64,000 nt of DNA from Thermodesulfobium narugense DSM 14796 (GTDB lineage Bacteria; Thermodesulfobiota; Thermodesulfobiia; Thermodesulfobiales; Thermodesulfobiaceae): positions 1,623,421 through 1,687,420 of the forward strand of contig NC_015499.1 in assembly GCF_000212395.1 (NCBI RefSeq). Direction: 5' to 3'. Below the pieces are notes generated by a model, which was given only the letters and a program-made list of their open reading frames with translations, was not told the origin of the DNA and did not search any database. Below, piece after piece: positions 42,432 through 49,783 of this stretch. Made by a program: the position numbers and the translations under genes. Positions within the stretch are counted from its first letter, which is position 1, and each line of letters begins with the position of its first letter.

Positions 42432-43291
42432 ATTTAATCTTTGGACCAGCTGGTAACGAAGAACTTTTTTATAGATCGGGATTCAAATCAACTTTAGATT
42501 CTGCAAAGTATATCTCAAAGATGGGGCTTTTTGCATTTGAATATCCACTCACTCACGGTATAAGATTAAGCGAGAAAACCGCTGTAAAAATAGGAGAATC
42601 CTTTAAGAGAGAAAACATAAAGCTCAGCATTCATGCGCCATATTACATAAATATAACAAGCCCCAACCCTGAAATATTAGAAAAAAGCGAAAAACATTTA
42701 ATAAAAGCCATCCAGTTTGGAAATTTAATGAGCGCTGATAGAATAATATTTCACCCAGGAAGTTCTAAGGGGGATGAAAGAGAAATTGTGTTAGAAAGAT
42801 CTATAATTTTTTTGGAACAATTTATCTGTAAAAATATGAAATTAATAGAAAACATAAAGCTTTGTCCAGAAACGCATGGTAAAAGTATCAGCTTAGGAAA
42901 TGTTGATGAAATAGTAGAAATATGCAAAATAAATCCCGATATCTTTTTGCCAGCTATAGATTTTGCTCATCTTTTTGCCGTTGGCAAGGGGAACTTGACT
43001 CAGGAAAGGGACTTTACTAACATCTTTAAAAAGTTTAAAGACTATAAAGAATTTCACATACATTTTAGTCAGATAGAATTTAATGATAAAGGAGAAGTGA
43101 GACACAAGTCATTAAACTCAGGTTTTGGACCACCAATTGATCCTTTCCTATTAAGTCTCTTAAAAAATTCTATAAGGGGGAGAGTGATAGTTGAAACTCC
43201 TGGTACTCAAGCAAGAGATGCTAAAATATTATTAGAAAGATTTTTGGAGTTGGAGGGAAAAGGTGCTAAACCCATACGACAAGGCACATGA
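42428..43291 (+). CDS. endonuclease IV-like TIM-barrel protein
   Basis: The 287-aa protein follows the AP endonuclease IV pattern. Likely metal ligands can be read in order: LSIHAPYYIN (His), IFHPGSS (His), CPETHGKSISLG (Glu), AIDFAHLFAVG (Asp, His), FHIHFSQ (His), GEVRHKSL (His) and VIVETPG (Glu). It would cut DNA at abasic sites. Differences from standard Nfo are large enough for a related zinc barrel with another substrate. The start overlaps the transporter stop. The ylbF gene overlaps its end by 29 bases. Confidence 0.82.
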   Translation: MNLIFGPAGNEELFYRSGFKSTLDSAKYISKMGLFAFEYPLTHGIRLSEKTAVKIGESFKRENIKLSIHAPYYINITSPNPEILEKSEKHLIKAIQFGNLMSADRIIFHPGSSKGDEREIVLERSIIFLEQFICKNMKLIENIKLCPETHGKSISLGNVDEIVEICKINPDIFLPAIDFAHLFAVGKGNLTQERDFTNIFKKFKDYKEFHIHFSQIEFNDKGEVRHKSLNSGFGPPIDPFLLSLLKNSIRGRVIVETPGTQARDAKILLERFLELEGKGAKPIRQGT

Positions 43292-43637
43292 ATTGGCTAA
43301 ATCAATCAAAGATTCACAAGAATATAGTGAACTAATTAAATCAATAGAATTAGTAAAAAGTGATGAGAATCTTTACAAAATGGTTAAAAATTTCTTCACA
43401 TTAAAAACACAGATAGAGATAGATATGCTTTCTGGCAAAGAAGAAAATAAAGAAAAGAAAGACAACTTAAAAAGACTTCATGATCTTGTAATGGCAATAC
43501 CAGAAGGCAGAAAAATAATCGAATCACAATACAGGTTTCAGAGATTAATGGGTGATATCTATAAAATAATTGGTGAAGCCATCAACGAAGGAATGGAATT
43601 TTTTAACTTCCTACAAGAAAAGGAACAACAAAAATAG
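43263..43637 (+). CDS. YlbF/YmcA family protein
   Basis: The 124-aa helical protein opens PYDKAHELAKSIKDSQEYSE and continues KMVKNFFTLKTQIEIDMLSG and FQRLMGDIYKIIGEAINEGM, the YlbF family pattern. In Bacillus YlbF and YmcA, with YaaT, form a complex that affects RNase Y and phosphorelay control. It starts at a GTG preceded by GGAGGG, inside the end of the previous gene (29-base overlap). It is convergent with the FTR-like gene, seven bases away, with no terminator seen. Confidence 0.82.
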   Translation: MLNPYDKAHELAKSIKDSQEYSELIKSIELVKSDENLYKMVKNFFTLKTQIEIDMLSGKEENKEKKDNLKRLHDLVMAIPEGRKIIESQYRFQRLMGDIYKIIGEAINEGMEFFNFLQEKEQQK

Positions 43638-43644
43638 CACATCC

Positions 43645-43986
43645 TTATCCAAAAAGCTTGTCGAATGGTCTTCTCTCTGGAACAGTTACTCTTTTATCTG
43701 GGTTTTGGTTCCACTCATGGCTAACATATAGGCCACAGTAGCAAGACCCATATTCTTCAACGTCCTTATCTTTATACGCACATGGACATATAATATCTTT
43801 ATCCTTTTCTCTATCGCCAGAATTCAACCTACAAGGACAACCCCTGTAACCATTCCTCCTTTCATTTTCCAAAATTCCCCTTATTATTGACATTGTATGT
43901 TCTAAATTGTTGTTTAATTCTTGCCCCTTAGAATGTGCATATTTTGTCAAAATTTCGAATAGCTTTTCAGGGGTTACAGGAGCCAT
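43645..43986 (-). CDS. ferredoxin:thioredoxin reductase catalytic-subunit-like protein
   Basis: The 113-aa protein has the FTR catalytic-chain cysteine set: CPC (residues 50-52), CPC (67-69) and CYC (82-84). These would hold a 4Fe-4S cluster next to a redox disulfide, passing electrons from ferredoxin to a thioredoxin- or glutaredoxin-like partner. In plant and cyanobacterial FTR the last motif is CHC, and the histidine tunes the disulfide; here it is tyrosine. No FTR variable subunit is nearby, as in other FTR-like disulfide reductases of anaerobes. The glutaredoxin-like gene is just upstream, three bases away, and is the likely substrate. Confidence 0.9.
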   Translation of the reverse strand: MAPVTPEKLFEILTKYAHSKGQELNNNLEHTMSIIRGILENERRNGYRGCPCRLNSGDREKDKDIICPCAYKDKDVEEYGSCYCGLYVSHEWNQNPDKRVTVPERRPFDKLFG

Positions 43987-43989
43987 AAT

Positions 43990-44250
43990 TTATACCAATC
44001 CCTTAATTTTTGTTTCGTTAAAACCCACTATAATAGTTTTCCCTTTCACTATAGTAGGAAATCCAGGATTAACCTTTGGATTACAACTATCAGCAAGTTT
44101 CTTGACTATTTCAAGAATCTTGTTTTGCTCTTCCTTTGGTAACAGATCTACATCAATAGCCTCAAAATCAGCCCCCAATTCCTTAAGAAGGGTTTTGGCC
44201 TTCTTGCAATAGGGGCAAGTACTTAAAGCATATACCGTTATCTGTGCCAT
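43990..44250 (-). CDS. glutaredoxin-like redox protein
   Basis: The 86-aa thioredoxin-fold protein begins MAQITVYALSTCPYCKKAKT with the CPYC site at residues 12-15. It continues GADFEAIDVDLL and has a glycine-proline loop (NPGFPTIVKGKTIIVGFNE) with the cis-proline. It resembles NrdH/glutaredoxin-like proteins used in anaerobes. The ATG follows GGAGG. It is followed by the FTR-like gene, so electrons probably flow from ferredoxin through FTR-like to this protein. Targets are unknown. Confidence 0.9.
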   Translation of the reverse strand: MAQITVYALSTCPYCKKAKTLLKELGADFEAIDVDLLPKEEQNKILEIVKKLADSCNPKVNPGFPTIVKGKTIIVGFNETKIKGLV

Positions 44251-44263
44251 AAAACCTCCAAAA

Positions 44264-44557
44264 TTAAGCTGAATTTTTTTCTATTTCCTTTAAAAGTTTA
44301 TATATGACTTTAAAGGTTAAAACCTTTGAAGTCCTGGCAATAGCATGAGATAATTCTTCTGCAGAATAAATATTGCAATTTTGAAGATAAATAGAATCTT
44401 GAACGCTAAAATTATTCTCTTCCATAAAGAGTTCAGGGTCAAATGCTAACATTCCATTCTGCTCACCGTAGTAAATTTTCAATAAAGAAGAAAGCAGTTC
44501 AGTAGCGGAAATATAATTGCCTATTTGACTAGATGAATCTACAATCTGATAAAACAC
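44264..44557 (-). CDS. hypothetical protein, 97 aa, in the FTR/glutaredoxin operon
   Basis: I do not recognise the family. The GTG start follows AAGGAGGTGA, an almost complete match to the anti-Shine-Dalgarno, with good spacing. The protein is soluble and mostly helical (ISATELLSSLLKIYYGEQNG, AEELSHAIARTSKVLTFKVI, KVIYKLLKEIEKNSA), with a single cysteine in LQNCNIYS. It lies 13 bases upstream of the glutaredoxin gene in the same direction and is its probable operon head. A regulatory or adaptor role in thiol metabolism is only a guess from position. Confidence 0.7.
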   Translation of the reverse strand: MFYQIVDSSSQIGNYISATELLSSLLKIYYGEQNGMLAFDPELFMEENNFSVQDSIYLQNCNIYSAEELSHAIARTSKVLTFKVIYKLLKEIEKNSA

Positions 44558-44640
44558 TACGGTTCACCTCCTTAAATTTTAAACAGCGCATGAGAATAAT
44601 TTAACAATTTACTGTAATTATAAACTAAAAACCCAAAAAA

Positions 44641-44808
44641 CTATAAATCTTCTGAAATATCCTCTTCACTTTCTCCAAAAATTGACTCGTAGAGCTTTAC
44701 AATATTGTCCTCAATCTCAAGATCTAGAGCTTTAAGCTCTTCTTCTAGTTTTTTATATTCCCTTTCGGCTTCATTTTTAAGAATTTCTAATTGATTTTCA
44801 AAATCCAT
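44641..44808 (-). CDS. small acidic coiled-coil protein, 55 aa
   Basis: A minus-strand frame from ATG (44806-44808) to TAG (44641-44643) encodes MDFENQLEILKNEAEREYKK and on, ending in EESEEDISEDL-like acidic residues. It is almost entirely a charged amphipathic helix of about 45 residues with heptad-like leucines, then an acidic tail. No good Shine-Dalgarno is seen (TAGGTT). It lies 83 bases upstream of the 97-aa gene, possibly in the same transcript. A coiled-coil frame of this regularity is unlikely to arise in random AT-rich DNA, so I consider it a gene of unknown role. Confidence 0.5.
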   Translation of the reverse strand: MDFENQLEILKNEAEREYKKLEEELKALDLEIEDNIVKLYESIFGESEEDISEDL

Positions 44809-45100
44809 TTTTCGAACCTAAAATTTGAATTAAAAAATAATTTATAAGCATTATTTTAATTATATAATACTTTATATTTTTAGTCACTTTTTTGGAATAT
44901 AATAATATAATTTAGTGGAAAATAAAAATTAAGTAGTATAGAGTTTTATCTAAAATTTAAAATTCTTGTTTTTTATAAAACAAAAATCTCTAATGGAATA
45001 GCTAAGTAATCTGAAAAAATATTATTTCAAAGTAAACTAATAAATGAGGTAATTAACAAAAGCTATTCTCTTTTGTCAAATTCATTATAAAATATATCAA
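44809..45100. other. AT-rich intergenic region between divergent units
   Basis: The 290 bases hold promoters for the 55-aa gene (leftward) and glnD (rightward), but no box stands out. An inverted repeat TTGTTTT-N4-AAAACAA lies at 44966-44983. I see no gene, riboswitch or known motif. Confidence 0.4.
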
Positions 45101-47650
45101 ATGGAGCTAGATTTTTATTATGAAAAGGATAAAAAAGAAAGGGAAAGCTTTGTAATATATCACTTGCGCGACCGTCTTCTTTACGGTCGAAAAATACTTT
45201 TTGAAAGAACTATTTGTGGTTTCATCGACCCTCTGGAAGTAGAAAGTTATTTAAATAAACTTTACAGGGAAGTGTGTTCTGATATATTAAAGTTCTGCAT
45301 AATAGAAGCAAGGGAAGAGGGATTTCCAGAAGAAGACATATGTATAGCTGCTGTTGGGGGCTTTGGCAGATGTGAAATGGCGCCTTATTCAGATATTGAT
45401 TTAGTTTTCTTGTCCCAAAACGAAGAAGGACCTTTTTTAGACAACGTTTTAAAAAGAGGATATAGGCTTTTATCAGATATCTTTTTTGGTATAGACTTAG
45501 AAGTCGGCTACAGTTTCAGAACCACAGAAATAAAACACATCGATCACATAACCAGAACCAGTTTTTTAGATTCTAACATTATTTCTGGAGATAACAACAT
45601 TTTCCAAGAATTTAAAAGAAATTTTTGGAACAGATTAAACTTAACTGAATTCATATTTGCAAAGTTATCAGAAAGAGAAATAGCCTCTCAAAAGTTCGGC
45701 GATAATCCTTATTTATTAAGTCCAAACCTTAAGGAGTGTAAAGGTGGACTTAGAGATTATCATACATTTAAGTGGATTTTTCAGAGCAGATTTGCGCTTC
45801 CAAACTGCTCAATTATCAAAGATGTAGAAGATACAAATATTTTAGATAAAAATGATATTGATAAACTCGAATCTTCATATCGATTTCTTAGAAAGATAAG
45901 AATCTTACTACATATAATGGCAAGAAAAAGACAAGATTATCTCTCAAAAAATTATCAATCAAGGTTAGCAGAATTTTTAGGTTATAAAAATTCAGTAGAA
46001 TTTATGAAAGAATTAATCTATTGTCTTGAAAATATTTCAGAAATATCTAATAGAGGTATAAAAAAGATACTTCAAGAAGGCTTTCAAATTTCTAGTTGTT
46101 TTTCAATAAAGGGTAATAATATTACTTATCAATACGACTCTCCTATTCAAATTTTTAGATTCGATTTTATAAGAGCTTTTGAATATAAATCTCTTTACGA
46201 TCTGGAATTATCAATAAATCTCGAAGAAGAGCTTATTAAACAACGAAGCAAATTAAGACCCAACGATGAAACCATGAACGTATTTTTAAAAATTCTAAAA
46301 AATGGAAAAAACAAAGCCTCTATATTAAGAAAAATGCAATACTTAGGTTTATTTGAGATACTAATACCAGAATCAAGGGGAATTTTTTATACTTTGCCTG
46401 AAGATCCTATGCATGAATTTACCATTGGAGAACACACAATGGTTATGATTGAAACTCTCGAAATGTTCGAAAGAGGCGATTTCGGACAAGAAATAGCAGA
46501 AATATTTAATTCCTTATCGGATCCACTCACTTTATATCTTGCAGCTTTATTTCATGATATTGCAAAGTTAAAAAATTCAGAAAATCACGACATAGAAGGT
46601 GCAAAGATATTTTCTAACTGGGCAAAGAAAACTAAATTAGATAAAAACACAATAAACAACGTTAATTTTATCATAGCAAATCATCTACAGATGGTAAGAA
46701 CCTCAAGATTAAGAGATCTACATAGAGAAGAAACTATCGAAGAATTCGCTCAATTAGTTTCAGACACAGAAAGGCTGAAAAACTTATATCTTATTTCTTA
46801 TGCAGATCTATATTCTTTGTCAAAAAAGAAACCAAGTCCAATATCAATTTATCAGCTAAACGAACTTTTCAAAAAGAGTCAATCAAATTTGTTGAAACCT
46901 ATATCGAAGACAAACTTTAAAGATGTATTTAAAAGGAATATAAAAAAGAGTTTACCAAACAAAGATGAAATCAATCTTTATATTGACAACATGCCTGCTA
47001 CCTATTTAATGAACATACCACAAGATATTATTGCGTTTCATTTAGATCTTATTTCCAGACTAAAAAATGAAACGCCTCAAGTATATTTCGAAGAATCAAT
47101 CAACAAAGATTTTTCAAAAGTCACTATTGCTACATATGAAATTGAGGGACTATTGTGGAAAATAGCAGCAGTATTCTATGGACACAATTTAGATATCCAC
47201 ACTGCTGAATTATACAAGTTCTCTACAGAGCCACCAGTGGTAATTAACGAAATTTGGACAACGTTCAAAAATAGACCAGTACCTGAATTTTTAGCGCAAT
47301 CAATAAAGAAAGATTTGAGCGATACTCTTAGCCTAAAAAAGGATATATTTGAATTATTAAGAGAAAAAAACAAGGACATAGAATTTCCAGTAAAACTTTT
47401 CAATGTTAACTGTTTAAACAATATATCTCCAAAATCAACTGTTATTGAAATAATTGCCGAAGATAGACACGGACTCTTGTATAGATTAACTCAGACTCTA
47501 TCCTCCCTTGGGCTTTATATACAAACAGCAAAAATTTCTACCTGGGAGGGTAGGGCTGAAGATGCATTTTATATTACAAAAGAAAATAACTTAAAGTTAA
47601 GTGACCAAGAATGTCAAGAATATTTGAAAAAAATAATTTACCATATATAA
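45101..47650 (+). CDS. glnD: PII uridylyltransferase/uridylyl-removing enzyme-like protein (GlnD)
   Basis: GlnD modifies the nitrogen signal protein PII according to glutamine. The 849-aa protein has the nucleotidyltransferase core GGFGRCEMAPYSDIDLVF near residue 85 (family GGYGRGEL; here a cysteine replaces the second glycine), the KGGLRDY segment, a central HD domain (HEFTIGEHT and LFHDIAKLKNSENHD, near residues 445 and 480) and two C-terminal ACT domains (VTIATYEIEGLLWKIAAVFY and VIEIIAEDRHGLLYRLTQTL). GlnD is mostly proteobacterial, so its presence beside monoderm-type genes is unusual. The ATG has no visible ribosome site; no better start is found. No PII gene is in the window. Confidence 0.9.
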   Translation: MELDFYYEKDKKERESFVIYHLRDRLLYGRKILFERTICGFIDPLEVESYLNKLYREVCSDILKFCIIEAREEGFPEEDICIAAVGGFGRCEMAPYSDIDLVFLSQNEEGPFLDNVLKRGYRLLSDIFFGIDLEVGYSFRTTEIKHIDHITRTSFLDSNIISGDNNIFQEFKRNFWNRLNLTEFIFAKLSEREIASQKFGDNPYLLSPNLKECKGGLRDYHTFKWIFQSRFALPNCSIIKDVEDTNILDKNDIDKLESSYRFLRKIRILLHIMARKRQDYLSKNYQSRLAEFLGYKNSVEFMKELIYCLENISEISNRGIKKILQEGFQISSCFSIKGNNITYQYDSPIQIFRFDFIRAFEYKSLYDLELSINLEEELIKQRSKLRPNDETMNVFLKILKNGKNKASILRKMQYLGLFEILIPESRGIFYTLPEDPMHEFTIGEHTMVMIETLEMFERGDFGQEIAEIFNSLSDPLTLYLAALFHDIAKLKNSENHDIEGAKIFSNWAKKTKLDKNTINNVNFIIANHLQMVRTSRLRDLHREETIEEFAQLVSDTERLKNLYLISYADLYSLSKKKPSPISIYQLNELFKKSQSNLLKPISKTNFKDVFKRNIKKSLPNKDEINLYIDNMPATYLMNIPQDIIAFHLDLISRLKNETPQVYFEESINKDFSKVTIATYEIEGLLWKIAAVFYGHNLDIHTAELYKFSTEPPVVINEIWTTFKNRPVPEFLAQSIKKDLSDTLSLKKDIFELLREKNKDIEFPVKLFNVNCLNNISPKSTVIEIIAEDRHGLLYRLTQTLSSLGLYIQTAKISTWEGRAEDAFYITKENNLKLSDQECQEYLKKIIYHI

Positions 47651-47693
47651 TCTCTTCTTTGCTGTATTCTAAACAACTTATTAAAAATGCTTT

Positions 47694-47711
47694 AAGGAGG
47701 AAAAAACAATA
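47694..47711 (+). promoter_or_regulatory. ribosome-binding site pointing to an AUA start for the M20-like gene
   Basis: AAGGAGG (47694-47700) is followed after eight bases by ATA (47709-47711), then GAT ATT AAG AAA. The frame has a TAA at 47682-47684 and no ATG, GTG or TTG until 47775, well inside the conserved region. Confidence 0.65.
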
Positions 47712-48908
47712 GATATTAAGAAAATAATTGAAGAATTTTCAGAAATTAGTTCAAAAAACGACGAAGTCTTTCGCTTGGGGTATTCAGAGGAAGAAGACAA
47801 AGCTATTAACTATGTTTTGAAATTGCTTCCAAAAAATTTCGAAATTAAGACAGATAATATTGGCAATCTAATTGCAATGTACAATGAAGACCCTTCAGCT
47901 AAAAAGGTTTTACTCGGCATTCACCTCGATACAATTCCATTTAGTGGCAAATATTCATCGTCGCTTCCTATGATAGTAGCAGTTGGATCTATCAATAAAT
48001 TATTAGAAAAAGATTTTTATCCAAAGAAAACAGTTGGCTTAATAATCTTTAGAGCCACTTCTCCAAACAGATTCTCGAGGGGCTGTATTGGTTCAAGAGG
48101 AGCAGTAGGAGAGCTAAATGAAAGAGATCTGTATCTTTCAGATAAAGATGGAGTATTATTACAAGATGAAATAATAAAGAGAAGTCTTGGGCTTTCAAGT
48201 AGTTTTCCTACATTTTTTAAAGATGATATATATACTTTTTTGGAACTAGAAAGCGACTTTTCAGGCATATTAAGTGAAAAATCCATACCAATTTGTATGG
48301 TAAAAAACCAACAAGGACCTGTTATTTTAAAATTATCCATCGTAGGCAAAATACAATATACCTGTTGCACCCCATCTAACTTAATTAAAAACCCTTTAAA
48401 TGCTTTTACAAAGATTTTGGATCTTCTTTATAAAATGATGAAAGAAAATAAGCTGTTCGGTGGAGTATACGAAATTAATATGGAACCAAAAGTCATGGGA
48501 GTCTTTCCAACTAGAATAAACTTTAATCTAGATCTAAGATCGCCAGATTTGAAATTAAGGAGCGAACTTCTTAATAATCTTAAAGACATGATAAACAAAA
48601 TATCTGAAGAAGAAAGTTGTCAAATAGATATTTTAAGCCAAACATCTCATTCTCCTCATATCTTTTCAGATAAACTCATCGAAATTTCAAAAAAGATATT
48701 TTTAAAAAATAACATCAAGCCAATAACAATTGACACTGGAATTCTTTCTAATGCAAGGTGGATGAGTCTGGTAAGTCAGGAAACAGGAATGTTTTTGTTA
48801 AGATACAAGAAAGGAAATTCACCTAAAAAAGAAGAGATAAACGAAAATGATATAATCCTAAGTATCGATGTCGTCAGTGAAATATTAAAGGAGAGAGTTT
48901 CTCTATGA
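47709..48908 (+). CDS. M20/N-carbamoylase-like protein with lost active site, probable AUA start
   Basis: The 399-aa protein follows the Zn-dependent M20 hydantoinase/carbamoylase fold: NIGNLIAMY, LLGIHLDTIPFSGKYSSSL, GCIGSRGAVGELNERDL, VVGK-type lid region and a C-terminal ISIDVV. Family metal ligands can be aligned by eye. The first His (GIHLDT) remains. The Asp of GxYDG is Ser (GKYSSS), the DEE pair is replaced (ATSPNRF), the LHIEQG histidine is gone (LELESDFSG), and the last histidine (SHSPEE) is missing (NSPKKEE). It should not be an active metallohydrolase. The upstream codons from ATA match the family N-terminus, so the ATA at 47709 is the best start. It overlaps rapZ by four bases and is thus coupled to rapZ-yvcK-whiA. 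Confidence 0.75.
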   Translation: MDIKKIIEEFSEISSKNDEVFRLGYSEEEDKAINYVLKLLPKNFEIKTDNIGNLIAMYNEDPSAKKVLLGIHLDTIPFSGKYSSSLPMIVAVGSINKLLEKDFYPKKTVGLIIFRATSPNRFSRGCIGSRGAVGELNERDLYLSDKDGVLLQDEIIKRSLGLSSSFPTFFKDDIYTFLELESDFSGILSEKSIPICMVKNQQGPVILKLSIVGKIQYTCCTPSNLIKNPLNAFTKILDLLYKMMKENKLFGGVYEINMEPKVMGVFPTRINFNLDLRSPDLKLRSELLNNLKDMINKISEEESCQIDILSQTSHSPHIFSDKLIEISKKIFLKNNIKPITIDTGILSNARWMSLVSQETGMFLLRYKKGNSPKKEEINENDIILSIDVVSEILKERVSL

Positions 48909-49783
48909 ATGCTGGACCATGGCTTATAATATTAACTGGCCTTTCTGGCGCAGGAAAATCTCAAGCTTTACATGCTCTTGAAGATTTAGGCTTTTTTTGC
49001 ATAGATAACCTGCCGCCGTTCTTGCTGCCTGAGCTTACAAGATTCTCTTTTTCGCCTAAATTTCCAATTTCTCGTATGGCAGTAGTAATAGACATTAGGG
49101 GAAAAACTCTTTTTCCTGATTTACAAAATATCCTAAAAAAGATAAAGGAACAACCAATAAATATAACCACACTCTTTCTTGAAGCTAGTGACGAGGTGCT
49201 AATCAGAAGATTTTCAGAAACGAGAAGGCGCCATCCACTATCTCAAGAGGGAGGATACCTCTCTGCGGGAATCATAAAAGAAAGAGAAATGCTTTCAGTA
49301 ATAAGAGAGATGTCAGATATAGTTATAGACACTTCATATATGAAAGTAAATCAACTAAAAGAAAGGCTAAGAGCTTATTTTACTTCAGAAGAAGAACAAA
49401 TTTTTAATACAACCCTTCTTTCATTTGGCTTCAAATATGGCATACCTATGGATGCAGATATGATTATAGATGTGAGATTTCTACCAAATCCGTTTTATGA
49501 AGAACACCTAAAAAATTTAACAGGTATGGACGCTCCCGTAGAAGAATTTATACTCTCACAAGAGGTTACTAAAAATTTTCTTAAGGTTTTAGATCAATAT
49601 CTCTTATTTTTTCTTCCAAAGTGCATGGAAGAAGGAAAAAGCAATGTAACCATCGCAATAGGTTGCACAGGAGGAGAACACAGGTCTGTTACAATAGTTC
49701 GCGAGTTAGCAAGAAGATACAGAAATTTAGGCTTCAAAATTTTTGAGTGGCACAGAGATCTGAAAATTGGGAGAAACGCTTAA
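48905..49783 (+). CDS. rapZ: RapZ/YvcJ nucleotide-binding protein
   Basis: The 292-aa protein has a P-loop GLSGAGKSQALHALEDLGFF near residue 13 and the C-terminal signature IAIGCTGGEHRSVTIVRELA. RapZ is an RNase adapter that controls GlmZ/GlmS in E. coli; YvcJ hydrolyses GTP in Bacillus. The position before yvcK and whiA matches the conserved monoderm cluster. It begins in the last codons of the M20-like gene (ATGA overlap) and its TAA is adjacent to the ATG of yvcK. Confidence 0.95.
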   Translation: MNAGPWLIILTGLSGAGKSQALHALEDLGFFCIDNLPPFLLPELTRFSFSPKFPISRMAVVIDIRGKTLFPDLQNILKKIKEQPINITTLFLEASDEVLIRRFSETRRRHPLSQEGGYLSAGIIKEREMLSVIREMSDIVIDTSYMKVNQLKERLRAYFTSEEEQIFNTTLLSFGFKYGIPMDADMIIDVRFLPNPFYEEHLKNLTGMDAPVEEFILSQEVTKNFLKVLDQYLLFFLPKCMEEGKSNVTIAIGCTGGEHRSVTIVRELARRYRNLGFKIFEWHRDLKIGRNA

